Notes: generated by a model not told the origin, from the sequence alone. Shown: positions 1-9,495, numbered from the stretch's first letter. The stretch is 36,693 bases of DNA from Streptomyces sp. SolWspMP-5a-2 (GCF_900091845.1 NZ_FMCI01000385.1:1-36693); one strand, 5' to 3'. Translations and numbers: made by a program.

Positions 1-681
1 CGCGCGCGCCGACGTCGCGTTGGTGATGGTCTCGATCGTGGTGAACGTCTTGGACGCGACGATGAACAGGGTCTCCGCGGGATCCAGGTCCCGGACGGCC
101 TCGTGCATGTCCGCCCCGTCCACGTTCGACACGAAGCGGACGGTGAGGTCGCGGTCGGTGAAGGCGCGCAGCGTCTCGTAGGCCATGGCGGGGCCGAGGT
201 CGGAGCCGCCGATGCCGATGTTGACGACGTTCCTGACGCGGCGGCCGGTGTGCCCGGTCCACGCGCCCGAACGCACCTGGTCGGCGAAGGCGGCCATCCG
301 GTCCAGGACCGCGTGCACGGCCGGGACCACGTTCTCGCCGTCGACCTCGATCACGGCGTCACGCGGGGCACGCAGCGCGGTGTGCAGGACGGCGCGGTCC
401 TCGGTGGTGTTGATCCGCTCCCCGCGGAACATGGCGTCCCGCAGCCCGAACACATCGGTGGCCGCGGCCAGTTCACGCAGCAGCCGCAGGGTCTCGTCGG
501 TGACCAGGTGCTTGGAGTAGTCGATGTACAGGTCGCCGACCTGGAGCGTGTAGCCGGTGCCGCGGCCCTGGTCGGCCGCGAACAGCTCCCGCAGCCGGGT
601 GCCTGCGAGGTCGTCGCGGTGCGCGGTCAGCGCGGTCCACTCGGGCGTCTGGTCGAGCCTGGTGCGGCCGTCTGCGTTCAT
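1..681 (-). CDS. pgi: Glucose-6-phosphate isomerase, N-terminal part (partial)
   Basis: Cytoplasmic isomerase that interconverts glucose-6-phosphate and fructose-6-phosphate in glycolysis. Only the first 227 residues lie in the window and the reading frame is open through base 1; the usual length is about 550 residues. The family signature NIGIGGSDLGPAMAYETL and the segment SKTFTTIETITNATSA (the second conserved block of the sugar isomerase domain) are plain. The ATG at 681 is preceded by a purine-rich GAAAGAAGG about 11 bases upstream. An MFS gene ends 66 bases upstream on the same strand. The enzyme is in keeping with the triose-phosphate genes nearby. Family assignment is near certain; the catalytic C-terminal half is outside the window. 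Confidence 0.96.
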   Translation of the reverse strand, partial: MNADGRTRLDQTPEWTALTAHRDDLAGTRLRELFAADQGRGTGYTLQVGDLYIDYSKHLVTDETLRLLRELAAATDVFGLRDAMFRGERINTTEDRAVLHTALRAPRDAVIEVDGENVVPAVHAVLDRMAAFADQVRSGAWTGHTGRRVRNVVNIGIGGSDLGPAMAYETLRAFTDRDLTVRFVSNVDGADMHEAVRDLDPAETLFIVASKTFTTIETITNATSARA

Positions 682-747
682 TCGGACTTCAGCCTTCTTT
701 CGTACCTGTCCTGGGGCCTGTCCCGCTGCCGTCCCCAACCTAATTGA

Positions 748-2013
748 TCAACCCGGGGCACGGGTCGCGGCGGTGTCGGCGGGCGGTGCGTCCACTGGTA
801 CGTGCCGGGAGAGCGCGGGTATCAGCGCGGCGACGGACAGGACGAAGAACCCGGCCGCGAGGAGCGGCGGGGTGCGCGCTCCCCGGGCGGCGGCCACCGC
901 TCCGCCGAGCAGGGCGCCCAGCGGGCCCCCGGCGACGGCGAGGGTGCGGAAGGCGGAGGCGACCCGGCCGAGCACGGCGGCGGGGGTGCGCCGCTGCATG
1001 AGCGTCGTGGTGTTGACGTTCCACACCATGCCCATGAACCCGAAGACGGCCATCGCGGCGACCAGGGTGCCCAGGCCGCCCGCGGTGCCCATGACGACGA
1101 GCGCCGCGGTCTGCGCGGTCCCGGCGCACAGCACCGCGCGGGTCCGGCCGATCCGGGCGACCAGCCGGCGGTTGGCCGCTCCCCCGGCCAGCCCGCCGAC
1201 GGAGAAGCCGGTGAGGGCGGCCGCGTACCCGGCGGAGCCCGCGCCGAGGCCGTCGGTCACCAGCAGGACCAGGGTGGCGACGAGCGCGCCGACGCCCACG
1301 TTGCACAGGGCGGTCGCGGCGCACAGCCCGCGCAGGACCCGGTCGGCGGCGAGGACGCGCAGCCCCTCGGCGATCTCCCGGCGCAGGGTGCTGCCGGTCG
1401 GCCGGGGCGGCCGCTCGGGGGCGGCGGTGCGCAGGGAGGTGATCAGCGCGGCGGCGGCCAGGAACGTCAGCGCGTCGACCGCGAAGGGCACGGCGGCGCC
1501 GGACGCGAGGAGCAGCGGCACGAGCGGGGCGCCCAGCAGTCCGCCGGCGATCCGCTGCCCGGTCATCAGGCGGGCGTTGGCGCTGCCGAGCCGTTCTCCG
1601 GGGACCAGCGCGGGCAGCAGGGCGGTGGCCGCGTTGTCGAAGAGGGTCTGGAGGGTGGTGAGCGCGAGGGCCAGTGCGATCAGCAGGCCGACGGAGGCGT
1701 GGCCGAGGGCGACGGCCACCGCGAAGGCGGCCGTGAGCAGAGCGCGCAGCGCGTCCACGGCGCCCATGGCGCGGCGCTGGTCGACCCGGTCGGCGACGGC
1801 CCCGCCGAGCAGGCCGAAGACGATCCAGGGCAGGTAGCCGCAGGCGGTGACCGAGGCGATGAGCAGGGGGTCGTCGGTCAGCGCGGCGGCGGTCAGGGGC
1901 AGCGCGGCCGTGCGCAGCGCGTCGCCGAAGCTGGAGAGCACGGCGGCGCCCCACAGCCGTCCGAAACCGCCGCGCCACGCGGGCGCGCTCGCCCCGCTCT
2001 CCCCACCGCTCAC
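748..2013 (-). CDS. MFS transporter, probable drug or siderophore exporter
   Basis: A 421-residue integral membrane protein with about 12 hydrophobic segments. It starts with SFGDALRTAALPL in the first helix and carries the cytoplasmic loop GGAVADRVDQRR, an MFS motif A variant. The overall pattern resembles the MFS_3/EntS-type exporters of actinomycetes. The GTG at 2013 has an AGGGGG ribosome site close upstream, and a TGA stop in the same frame lies just before it, which fixes the start region. Substrate cannot be read from sequence. It lies between rbpA-like and pgi on the same strand, and a hairpin at 2097-2127 separates it from rbpA-like. Efflux of a small organic compound is the family expectation; the specific role is inference. 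Confidence 0.85.
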   Translation of the reverse strand: MSGGESGASAPAWRGGFGRLWGAAVLSSFGDALRTAALPLTAAALTDDPLLIASVTACGYLPWIVFGLLGGAVADRVDQRRAMGAVDALRALLTAAFAVAVALGHASVGLLIALALALTTLQTLFDNAATALLPALVPGERLGSANARLMTGQRIAGGLLGAPLVPLLLASGAAVPFAVDALTFLAAAALITSLRTAAPERPPRPTGSTLRREIAEGLRVLAADRVLRGLCAATALCNVGVGALVATLVLLVTDGLGAGSAGYAAALTGFSVGGLAGGAANRRLVARIGRTRAVLCAGTAQTAALVVMGTAGGLGTLVAAMAVFGFMGMVWNVNTTTLMQRRTPAAVLGRVASAFRTLAVAGGPLGALLGGAVAAARGARTPPLLAAGFFVLSVAALIPALSRHVPVDAPPADTAATRAPG

Positions 2014-2096
2014 CCCGGCCCCCTCATGGTCGGCTCATGGAAGAACCGTAGAGGGCACCACTGACAACGGGTCCTCGGTGCGGCGGTGGTACGGGT

Positions 2097-2127
2097 CCGG
2101 CCGGGCCCTTCGCGGGTGCCCGGCCGG
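2097..2127 (-). terminator. Hairpin downstream of rbpA-like gene
   Basis: Perfect 10-bp inverted repeat CCGGCCGGGC / GCCCGGCCGG with an 11-base loop, placed between the rbpA-like stop and the MFS start. No T-tract follows, as is usual for Streptomyces terminators. The remainder of the 2014-2297 spacer shows nothing else I can name. Confidence 0.6.
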
Positions 2128-2297
2128 TGTTCTCCAGTGCCGTGACCGGAAAGGTTCACCGGAAGGCTCACGGTGTCCGGTGCGGTGCACCGCGCGGCGG
2201 AGCGTCGCCCGCGTACCGGACGTACCCGGGTGATGCGACGACGCGGCGAGGTGCCGTGCCGGGCATCGCGAGCCGGTGGACCTCTCCGGTCAGGGCA

Positions 2298-2633
2298 CTA
2301 GATCTCGCCCCGCAGTTTCGCGAGCGCCTCGGCGAGGATCGCCTCGCCGTCCGCGTCGCTGCGCCGCTCGCGGACGTACGCGAGGTGCGTCTTGTAGGGC
2401 TCGGTGCGCGGGGGGTCCGGGGGGTTGTCCGGGTCCTGTCCGGCCGGGAAGCCGCAGCGCGGGCAGTCCCAGGTATCGGGCACCTGCGCGTCGCTGGCGA
2501 AGCTGGGCTGCGTCTCGTGCCCGTTGGAGCACCAGAAGGAGATGCGCAGACGCGGCGCGGACTCGCCGCGCTCGGCCTCGCCCATCGGCCCCGCCCCGAC
2601 CCGGCTTCCTCGGATCGCGTTGCCACTTGCCAC
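2298..2633 (-). CDS. rbpA: RbpA-family RNA polymerase-binding protein (short paralogue)
   Basis: A 111-residue actinobacterial transcription factor expected to bind RNA polymerase and a group I/II sigma factor and to stabilise the open complex. Putative metal or zinc-ribbon ligands are Cys35, His39, Cys57 and Cys60 (WCSNGH ... WDCPRCG). The C-terminal helix THLAYVRERRSDADG... corresponds to the sigma-interaction domain. The N-terminal RGSRVGAG block is the family's core-binding start. The main RbpA of Streptomyces is longer (about 124 residues), so this may be the second copy often called RbpB; I cannot separate the two with certainty. GTG start at 2633 with AGGGAG eight bases upstream. Own promoter likely (see 2700-2728). 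Confidence 0.85.
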   Translation of the reverse strand: MASGNAIRGSRVGAGPMGEAERGESAPRLRISFWCSNGHETQPSFASDAQVPDTWDCPRCGFPAGQDPDNPPDPPRTEPYKTHLAYVRERRSDADGEAILAEALAKLRGEI

Positions 2634-2661
2634 GGTCGTAACTCCCTGCGTGATGGTGCCG

Positions 2662-2686
2662 CGGAGCGAGTCGGCGTTTCGCTCCG
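2662..2686 (-). promoter_or_regulatory. Hairpin in the rbpA-like 5' leader
   Basis: Perfect 8-bp stem CGGAGCGA / TCGCTCCG with a 9-base loop, lying between the predicted promoter and the ribosome site. It could be a leader structure; function unknown. Confidence 0.35.
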
Positions 2687-2699
2687 TTGCGAGCGCCTC

Positions 2700-2728
2700 A
2701 GTCTACGTAAGGCCCAACGCGCGTCCAG
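2700..2728 (-). promoter_or_regulatory. Predicted promoter of the rbpA-like gene
   Basis: Read on the minus strand: -35 CTGGAC (2728-2723), 17-bp spacer, -10 TAGACT (2705-2700). This fits the housekeeping consensus TTGACN / TANNNT. The predicted transcript start is near 2693, giving a leader of about 60 bases. Prediction by eye only. Confidence 0.4.
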
Positions 2729-2762
2729 TGGTTGGAGTTACAGCCCTCACACACAGACGCAA

Positions 2763-2807
2763 GCCCCATGATAGGCCGCGCTCAGCTGCGCGTACCGAAC
2801 ATGGGGC
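2763..2807 (-). terminator. Hairpin downstream of secG
   Basis: Perfect 8-bp outer stem GCCCCATG / CATGGGGC enclosing a self-complementary GC-rich core (CGCG...CGCG). It sits 38 bases beyond the secG stop, so it is a plausible secG terminator. Confidence 0.5.
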
Positions 2808-2844
2808 CTTAGGTGCGGAATGCGTGAGGGAATGCCCGCCAGGG

Positions 2845-3081
2845 TCAGGTGCTCGACTTCATGATGATGGCGAGGACGATGATGCACGCGAACCAGAGCA
2901 GACCGATCACGACGGTGATCCGGTCGAGGTTGCGCTCGGCGACCGAGGAGCCGCCGACGGACGACTGCATGCCGCCGCCGAACATGTCGGAGAGGCCGCC
3001 GCCCTTCCCCTTGTGCATCAGCACCAGCAGCATCATCAGCAGGCTGAAGACGATCAGGGCGATCGAGAACCCCAGAACCAC
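2845..3081 (-). CDS. secG: Preprotein translocase subunit SecG
   Basis: A 78-residue inner-membrane component of the SecYEG translocon. Two transmembrane helices (about residues 3-22 and 55-74) flank the conserved basic/glycine loop HKGKGGGLSDMFGGGMQ. Length and layout are typical of the family. GTG start at 3081, with a weak GAGGA element 13 bases upstream. Directly upstream stands a perfect 34-bp palindrome (3114-3147) that ends the tpiA transcript or controls secG. The linkage tpiA-secG is standard in actinomycetes. Confidence 0.93.
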   Translation of the reverse strand: MVLGFSIALIVFSLLMMLLVLMHKGKGGGLSDMFGGGMQSSVGGSSVAERNLDRITVVIGLLWFACIIVLAIIMKSST

Positions 3082-3113
3082 GGCTGGACCAACTTCCTCG
3101 GATACGGATGGAC

Positions 3114-3147
3114 TGCGGGGTCACAGCACCGGTGCTGTGACCCCGCA
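3114..3147 (-). terminator. Perfect 34-bp palindrome between tpiA and secG
   Basis: Two 17-base arms with no spacer, each the exact reverse complement of the other (outer bases TGCGGGG / CCCCGCA, centre ACCGGT). It lies 42 bases beyond the tpiA stop and 32 bases before the secG start. Most likely a strong terminator or attenuator; a protein-binding operator is the alternative. Confidence 0.65.
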
Positions 3148-3189
3148 AGGGTACGACGGATCGCCGCTAGCGCATACTCACTGCTCGCG

Positions 3190-3966
3190 TCACTGGTCGC
3201 GGAAGCGCACGATCTTGACGAACTCGTCGGTGTCCAGCGAGGCGCCGCCGACGAGGGCGCCGTCGATGTCGGCCTGCGCCATGATCTCGGCGACGTTGCC
3301 GGACTTCACGGAGCCGCCGTACTGGATGCGGACCTTGTCGGCCAGCTCCTGCGTGTACAGCTCGGCGACCTTGCCGCGGATGGCGGCGCAGACCTCCTGC
3401 GCGTCCTCGGCGCCGCAGACCTCGCCGGTGCCGATGGCCCAGACCGGCTCGTAGGCGATCACCACGGTCTCGGCCTGCTCGGCGGGCAGGTCCTGGAGGC
3501 CGCCCACGACCTGGGCGAGGGTGTGGGTGACGTGCTCGCCCGCCTTGCGGACGTCCAGCTCCTCACCGACGCAGAGGATCGGGGTGAGGCCGTGCTTGAA
3601 GGCGGCCTTCGCCTTGGCGTTGACGATCTCGTCGGTCTCGTGGTGGTACTGGCGGCGCTCGGAGTGGCCGACGACCACGTACGTGCACTTCAGCTTGGCG
3701 AGCATGGGGCCCGAGATCTCGCCGGTGTAGGCACCGGAGTCCTGCGCCGAGACGTCCTGGGCGCCGTACTTGATCCTGAGCTTGTCGCCGTCGACCAGCG
3801 TCTGCACGGAGCGCAGGTCGGTGAAGGGCGGCAGGACGGCGACCTCGACGGCCTCGTAGTCCTTGTCGGCCAGGGCGAAGGCGAGCTTCTGGACGTGGGC
3901 GATGGCCTCAAGGTGGTTGAGGTTCATCTTCCAGTTGCCCGCCATGATCGGCGTGCGGGTGCTCAT
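3190..3966 (-). CDS. tpiA: Triosephosphate isomerase
   Basis: Interconverts dihydroxyacetone phosphate and glyceraldehyde-3-phosphate in the cytoplasm. A full-length 258-residue TIM barrel: substrate-binding Asn11 and Lys13 (GNWKMN), electrophilic His101 (VVGHSERR), catalytic base Glu173 in AYEPVWAIGTG, and the phosphate-binding end QYGGSVKSGN. ATG start at 3966; its ribosome site GGAGG lies inside the end of pgk, five bases away, so the two are almost certainly co-transcribed and translationally linked. Confidence 0.98.
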   Translation of the reverse strand: MSTRTPIMAGNWKMNLNHLEAIAHVQKLAFALADKDYEAVEVAVLPPFTDLRSVQTLVDGDKLRIKYGAQDVSAQDSGAYTGEISGPMLAKLKCTYVVVGHSERRQYHHETDEIVNAKAKAAFKHGLTPILCVGEELDVRKAGEHVTHTLAQVVGGLQDLPAEQAETVVIAYEPVWAIGTGEVCGAEDAQEVCAAIRGKVAELYTQELADKVRIQYGGSVKSGNVAEIMAQADIDGALVGGASLDTDEFVKIVRFRDQ

Positions 3967-3971
3967 CGAGG

Positions 3972-5183
3972 TCAGTCCTCCAGTGCGGCGAGGCCGGGGA
4001 GCGTCTTGCCCTCGAGGTATTCGAGGGAGGCGCCGCCGCCGGTCGAGATGTGTCCGAACGCCGTCTCGTCGAAGCCGAGCAGGCGCACGGCGGCGGCGGA
4101 GTCGCCACCGCCGACGACCGTGAAGGCCGGCGAGTCGAGGAGGCCCTGGGCGACGGCCCGGGTGCCCTCGGCGTAGTCGGGGTGTTCGAAGACGCCCATC
4201 GGGCCGTTCCAGAAGACGGTGGCCGCGTCGGCGAGCTTCGAGGCGTACAGCTTGCGGGACTCAGGGCCGATGTCCAGGCCCATGCTGTCGGCGGGGATCG
4301 CGTCCGCGGCGACGGTGGTGGGGTTCGCCGGGGCCTTGGTCTTCAGGTCCGGGAACTCCGGCGCCACCAGTACGTCGGTGGGCAGGACCAGCTCGACGCC
4401 GGTCCTGGCGGCCCGCTCGATGTACTCGGTGACGGCCGGGATCTGGTCCTCCTGAAGGAGGGAGACGCCGATCTCGTGGCCCTGGGCCTTGAGGAAGGTG
4501 TAGGCCATGCCGCCGCCGATCAGCAGGCGGTCGGCCTTGCCGAGCAGTTCGTCGATGACGGCGAGCTTGTCGGAGACCTTGGCGCCGCCGAGGGCGACGA
4601 CGTAGGGCCGCCGGACGTCCTCGGTGAGCCTCTTCAGGACGCCGACCTCGGTGGCGATGAGGTGTCCGGCGTAGTGCGGGAGCCGGGCCGGGAGGTCGAA
4701 GACGGAGGCGTGCTTGCGGTGCACCGCGCCGAAGCCGTCCCCGACGTAGACGTCGGCGAGGGCGGCGAGGCGGTCCGCGAACTCGCCGCGCTCGACGTCG
4801 TCCTTGGCGGTCTCGCCCGCGTTGAAGCGCAGGTTCTCGATGACCGCGACCTGGCCGGGTTCGAGGCCGTTCACCGCGTCGTGGGCGGCGGGGCCGACGG
4901 TGTCCTGGGCGAACGCGACGGGGGCGCCGAGGAGTTCACCGAGCCGCTCGGCGGCCTGGAGCAGGGAGAAGGCGGGGTCGGGCGCGCCCTTGGGGCGTCC
5001 GAGGTGCGAGGCGACGACCACCTTGGCGCCCGCGTCGGCGAGGGCCTCGACGGTCGGCAGGACGGCGCGGATGCGGCCGTCGTCGGTGATGAGGCCGTCC
5101 GCCATCGGGACGTTGAGGTCGGCGCGGACGAAGACCCGCTTGCCGTCGACGCCTTCGGCGAGGAGTTCGTCGATCGTCTTCAT
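3972..5183 (-). CDS. pgk: Phosphoglycerate kinase
   Basis: Transfers the acyl phosphate of 1,3-bisphosphoglycerate to ADP in glycolysis. 403 residues, normal length. Visible signatures are VFVRADLNVPM near the start, SHLGRPKG (substrate-binding), the nucleotide-binding GGAKVSDK and the C-terminal VGGGDSAAAV loop followed by HISTGGGASLEYLEG. ATG at 5183 preceded by CAGGAG. It follows gap on the same strand across a 126-base spacer holding a hairpin (5240-5276), and overlaps the ribosome site of tpiA downstream. Confidence 0.98.
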   Translation of the reverse strand: MKTIDELLAEGVDGKRVFVRADLNVPMADGLITDDGRIRAVLPTVEALADAGAKVVVASHLGRPKGAPDPAFSLLQAAERLGELLGAPVAFAQDTVGPAAHDAVNGLEPGQVAVIENLRFNAGETAKDDVERGEFADRLAALADVYVGDGFGAVHRKHASVFDLPARLPHYAGHLIATEVGVLKRLTEDVRRPYVVALGGAKVSDKLAVIDELLGKADRLLIGGGMAYTFLKAQGHEIGVSLLQEDQIPAVTEYIERAARTGVELVLPTDVLVAPEFPDLKTKAPANPTTVAADAIPADSMGLDIGPESRKLYASKLADAATVFWNGPMGVFEHPDYAEGTRAVAQGLLDSPAFTVVGGGDSAAAVRLLGFDETAFGHISTGGGASLEYLEGKTLPGLAALED

Positions 5184-5239
5184 GGAATGGGACTCCTGGG
5201 GAGAAGCTCGTGATCGTACGAGGGCTGTACACGCGCGTG

Positions 5240-5276
5240 AGGGCTCGGACGGCGCGGCGTGCGCTGCCCGAGCCCT
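5240..5276 (-). terminator. Hairpin between gap and pgk
   Basis: Perfect 9-bp stem AGGGCTCGG / CCGAGCCCT with a 19-base loop, 34 bases beyond the gap stop. It may terminate gap or act as a processing site that separates gap from pgk-tpiA messages. Confidence 0.5.
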
Positions 5277-5309
5277 GCACTCACATCGAGGTGCCGTCCG
5301 GTGTGGCGA

Positions 5310-6317
<1,008 letters not shown>

Positions 6318-6338
6318 GAACCGATCTCCTCGTTGGTA

Positions 6339-6358
6339 CGCCGGCTTTCCCGCCGGCG
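6339..6358 (-). promoter_or_regulatory. Hairpin in the gap 5' leader
   Basis: Perfect 7-bp stem CGCCGGC / GCCGGCG with a six-base loop, ending about nine bases before the gap ribosome site. It is well placed to influence mRNA stability or translation; role unknown. Confidence 0.35.
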
Positions 6359-6439
6359 AGCTGTATGGGATGTCCCCGACCAACCCCGACCCTACCTCCC
6401 TGTGGCCGCGGCGGTGACATCGAGACGGCGCTTACGCGG

Positions 6440-6481
6440 CAGGGCGGCCCATACCCACCAGTAGGGGTACGGACCGCCCTG
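6440..6481 (-). terminator. Hairpin downstream of the M14 carboxypeptidase
   Basis: Outer 8-bp perfect stem CAGGGCGG / CCGCCCTG, continued after single mismatches by 2 and 5 more pairs around a loop. It lies 60 bases past the peptidase stop and upstream of the gap leader. Likely terminator; the 6318-6540 spacer must also hold the gap promoter. Confidence 0.5.
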
Positions 6482-6540
6482 GTCCCGCGGGTCTTTCGCT
6501 CGATCCGACTACGGACGGTCAGCGGTTGACGACACCGCCG

Positions 6541-9495
6541 TCAGCCGTGCAGGGCCGCCATCGCCTTCCTGACGAGGTCGGTGCGGTCGGCCGCCGAGGT
6601 GAGGTGCTCGAGACCGAAGCCGAGCAGGACGGTGCGGTCGGTGGTGACGGCGCCGTAGGTGGTGAACAGGGCGCCGGTGCGGGCCCAGTCCCTGAGGACG
6701 GCGGGGCTGCCCGGGGGCGGTCCCGGCGCGCGCCAGGCACCGAGCGAGGTCTCGAAGCCCTCGTTCTGGGTGGCCGTGCCGCCGACGACGAGCGCGGTGT
6801 CGTCGACGAGGACGCCCCGGCCGCCGCTGCCCGGGTCGGTGACGTAGCTGATCGACACCTCGACGGACCTGCCCGCCCAGCCGCTGAGGTCGAAGCCGAC
6901 CTGCCGCCATCCCGCGGAGGAGCCGGTGAGGCTGTGCCAGGAGCCGCTGGTGCCGGTGGTCGCGCAGCCGTCGGCGGCGACGGTCAGGTAGTGGGTGAGC
7001 CAGGGGTGTTCGTCGACGAGGAAGCCCGCCCCGCACTCGTCGGGCGCGGCGGAGGTCCCGGCGCCGCCCGCCTCGGGGAGCGTCGTCCAGTCGTCGCCGC
7101 CCGCGGTGCGGGCCTCCACGACGACGTGGTCGTAGCCCGGCTCGGTGTCCCAGAGCATCCGGGCGCGCAGGGTGGGGGTGTCGGCGGCGGCGACCTGGGT
7201 GAGGTCGACGGTGCGGGTCAGCCGCTTGTAGCCGTCGTCGGTGTGGACGGCGGCCGCCATCCAGGAACCGGCGTACGGGCCGTACGGGTTGGTGGTGCCG
7301 GCGAACCGGCCCGCGCCCGCGGAGGCGAACTGCGGGTAGGTGTCGGGGGAGAGCTGGTCGGAGGTGACGCCGAAGGTGCCCGCGCGGTCGAGCGGGCCGC
7401 CGCCCGGGGCGCCGAGCGGCCCGCCGGTGCCGTCGAGGGCGCCGGATCCGGCGAATCCCGCCGCGCCGGGGGTGGAGGTGCGCGAGTAGGCGCCCAGGTA
7501 GTACTGGCTGAAGTCGTCGGAGGGGGTGCCGTCGCCGAGGTCGACGCTGCCTCCGGCGAGCTGCCCGGCCTCGATCAGCCTGCCGCCCTCGTTGAGGAAG
7601 GCGCGGAGCTGGAGCTGGGTGGCGTTGCCGGGGGCGGCGGCGCCGGTGTAGTGGACGACGGTGCGGAAGTGCGCGAGCACGCCGAGCGCGTCGGGCGCGC
7701 CCCGGTCGGCGACGTCCCAGACGACGGCCTTGTGCCCGGCGGCCTTCAGCGCGTCCGTGTAGATCGCGGCCCGGGTCGCGGTCGCGCCCTCCTCGGCGAC
7801 GACGAGGGTGTCGGCCGCGGCCCGCCGGGCGACGGTGTAGGTGAAGTGCGGGGAGGCGACCTTCCTGCCGCTCGCGGTCTCGGCGGTCGACCAGACCTCG
7901 ACGGTGTCGCCCGGCACGCCGTCCGCGACGCGGGCCCGGTACGCGTCGAAGTACAGGTTGTCCTCGCCGCCGTACGTGCGGCCGCCCTTCCACGGCCTGA
8001 GCGCCATGTCGAGGGTGCGGCCGCCGTTGACGCGGTACTTCAGCTCCTTGTCTCGCAGCGCCTTGCGGGCGACGACGGAGACCTCCTGGGCGGCGCCGCG
8101 CGCGTAGGAGGTGGTGAACGGCGCCGGGGTGAGGTCGGCGGCGGTCAGGCCGAGCGACGAGGAGGGGGTGTCGGGGTGCGCGGCGGTCTCGGCGACCGAG
8201 AGCGCGAACGGCACGTTCTTCGCGAACTCCTGCTGGATCAGGTGTTCGTCGTCGGGGAAGGTGAAGACGGACCGGCAGTCGGACGCCTGCCACCGGTCGT
8301 CGGGATCGGCGTTCGAGGCGGTCTGGCAGGTCGACATCTCGGGGGTGAACATCGACATGCCGTTGACGTTGGAGGCGTGTCCGTCGGCCTCGCCGTTGGT
8401 GGTGTACAGCTCCGAGGAGACCTGCGGCCGGTAGCCGGGGATCGCGGAGTCGCCCGGGGTGCCCGCCAGCGCCCGGTAGACGGTGTCGTCGGGGGTGGGG
8501 GTGGCCACCTGCCAGCCGACGCCGTAGAGGAGGAGCTGCGCGGCGGAGTGGTAGTTGACGCCGTAGGTGAAACCGACGCGCTTCTCCAAGGCGTCGATCG
8601 CCCGCGTCTCGGGCTCGGACCCGGGGCTCGCGCCGCGGTAGGTCTCGCTGGTGGGGTTGGGGGACGAACCCTCGTCGTCGTAGCCCCACTTGTAGGGGAA
8701 GTTGCGGTTGAGGTCGACGCCGTCGCCGGTGGAGATGACGCCGTCGCCGTTGACGTCCCGCAGGTTCTTGCGCCACATGCGGGTGGCGGGGCTCCGGAAG
8801 GTGTAGTCGTAGCCGTCGGGGTTGGCGGAGAGCACGAACCAGAGTTCGGTGGAGTCGACGATCTTCTTGATCCGCCGGTCGGTCCGGTAGTTGTCCAGGT
8901 AGTGGTGCATCATCCGCCGGGTCATCTCGGGGGTGATCCACTCACGGGCGTGCTGGTTGGACAGGTAGAGGACCGACGGCTTCGAACCGTCCGGCGTGCT
9001 GCGGGCGCCCTTGGTCAGCCTGAGCGCGAGGATGTCCTGCCCGCCGACGGTCCGGCCGATGGAGACGACCTTGGTGAGGCCGGGGTTCTCCTGGCCGGTG
9101 CGGACGATCTCCTCCTTGAGGCCGCCGGGGCCGCCGTAGGGGCGGAAGACGCCCTCGGCCGCGGCCCCGACGCGCTCGCGGGCGGCGGCGGAGAGGGTGT
9201 GCTCGGTGAGGTCGACGCCCTGGCGGCGCAGTTTCCGCGCCTGCCGGTCGGTGAGGTACACCTCGACGGCGCCGGTGCCCCGGTCGGGGACCTGCTCGCC
9301 CAGTTCACGGGCGTCCTGCCCCGCGGTCAGCAGCAGGGGCACCTGCTGCCGGGTGACGTCGGCGCGGAAGACCTTGACCTCGTCAGGGCCGGGCCCGGCC
9401 GGGCCGTCCTGGCGCGCCTGGGCGACGGGCGCGAGGCTCGCCCCGGCGACGAGCAGGGCACCGACGGCGAGGATCGATCTCGCTCTGCGTCTCAT
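6541..9495 (-). CDS. Secreted M14-family zinc carboxypeptidase, multidomain
   Basis: 984 residues. A Sec signal peptide (about 1-27, cut after APVAQA) indicates secretion. The M14 domain carries Zn ligands His182 and Glu185 (HARE), substrate-binding Asn263-Arg264 (DLNRNFPYKWG), third ligand His316 (VNYHSAAQ) and probable catalytic Glu386 (FTPEMS). An EF-hand-like insert DVNGDGVISTGDG stands at 248-260. A region after about residue 550 resembles a flavodoxin/GATase-like fold ('LNEGGRLIEAGQ'), and the C-terminal third resembles the immune inhibitor A / MAM-like lectin fold (GYDHVVVEARTAGGDDW). ATG start. Expected to trim C-terminal residues of extracellular peptides; specificity is unknown. Transcribed alone, between two hairpins. 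Confidence 0.93.
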   Translation of the reverse strand: MRRRARSILAVGALLVAGASLAPVAQARQDGPAGPGPDEVKVFRADVTRQQVPLLLTAGQDARELGEQVPDRGTGAVEVYLTDRQARKLRRQGVDLTEHTLSAAARERVGAAAEGVFRPYGGPGGLKEEIVRTGQENPGLTKVVSIGRTVGGQDILALRLTKGARSTPDGSKPSVLYLSNQHAREWITPEMTRRMMHHYLDNYRTDRRIKKIVDSTELWFVLSANPDGYDYTFRSPATRMWRKNLRDVNGDGVISTGDGVDLNRNFPYKWGYDDEGSSPNPTSETYRGASPGSEPETRAIDALEKRVGFTYGVNYHSAAQLLLYGVGWQVATPTPDDTVYRALAGTPGDSAIPGYRPQVSSELYTTNGEADGHASNVNGMSMFTPEMSTCQTASNADPDDRWQASDCRSVFTFPDDEHLIQQEFAKNVPFALSVAETAAHPDTPSSSLGLTAADLTPAPFTTSYARGAAQEVSVVARKALRDKELKYRVNGGRTLDMALRPWKGGRTYGGEDNLYFDAYRARVADGVPGDTVEVWSTAETASGRKVASPHFTYTVARRAAADTLVVAEEGATATRAAIYTDALKAAGHKAVVWDVADRGAPDALGVLAHFRTVVHYTGAAAPGNATQLQLRAFLNEGGRLIEAGQLAGGSVDLGDGTPSDDFSQYYLGAYSRTSTPGAAGFAGSGALDGTGGPLGAPGGGPLDRAGTFGVTSDQLSPDTYPQFASAGAGRFAGTTNPYGPYAGSWMAAAVHTDDGYKRLTRTVDLTQVAAADTPTLRARMLWDTEPGYDHVVVEARTAGGDDWTTLPEAGGAGTSAAPDECGAGFLVDEHPWLTHYLTVAADGCATTGTSGSWHSLTGSSAGWRQVGFDLSGWAGRSVEVSISYVTDPGSGGRGVLVDDTALVVGGTATQNEGFETSLGAWRAPGPPPGSPAVLRDWARTGALFTTYGAVTTDRTVLLGFGLEHLTSAADRTDLVRKAMAALHG

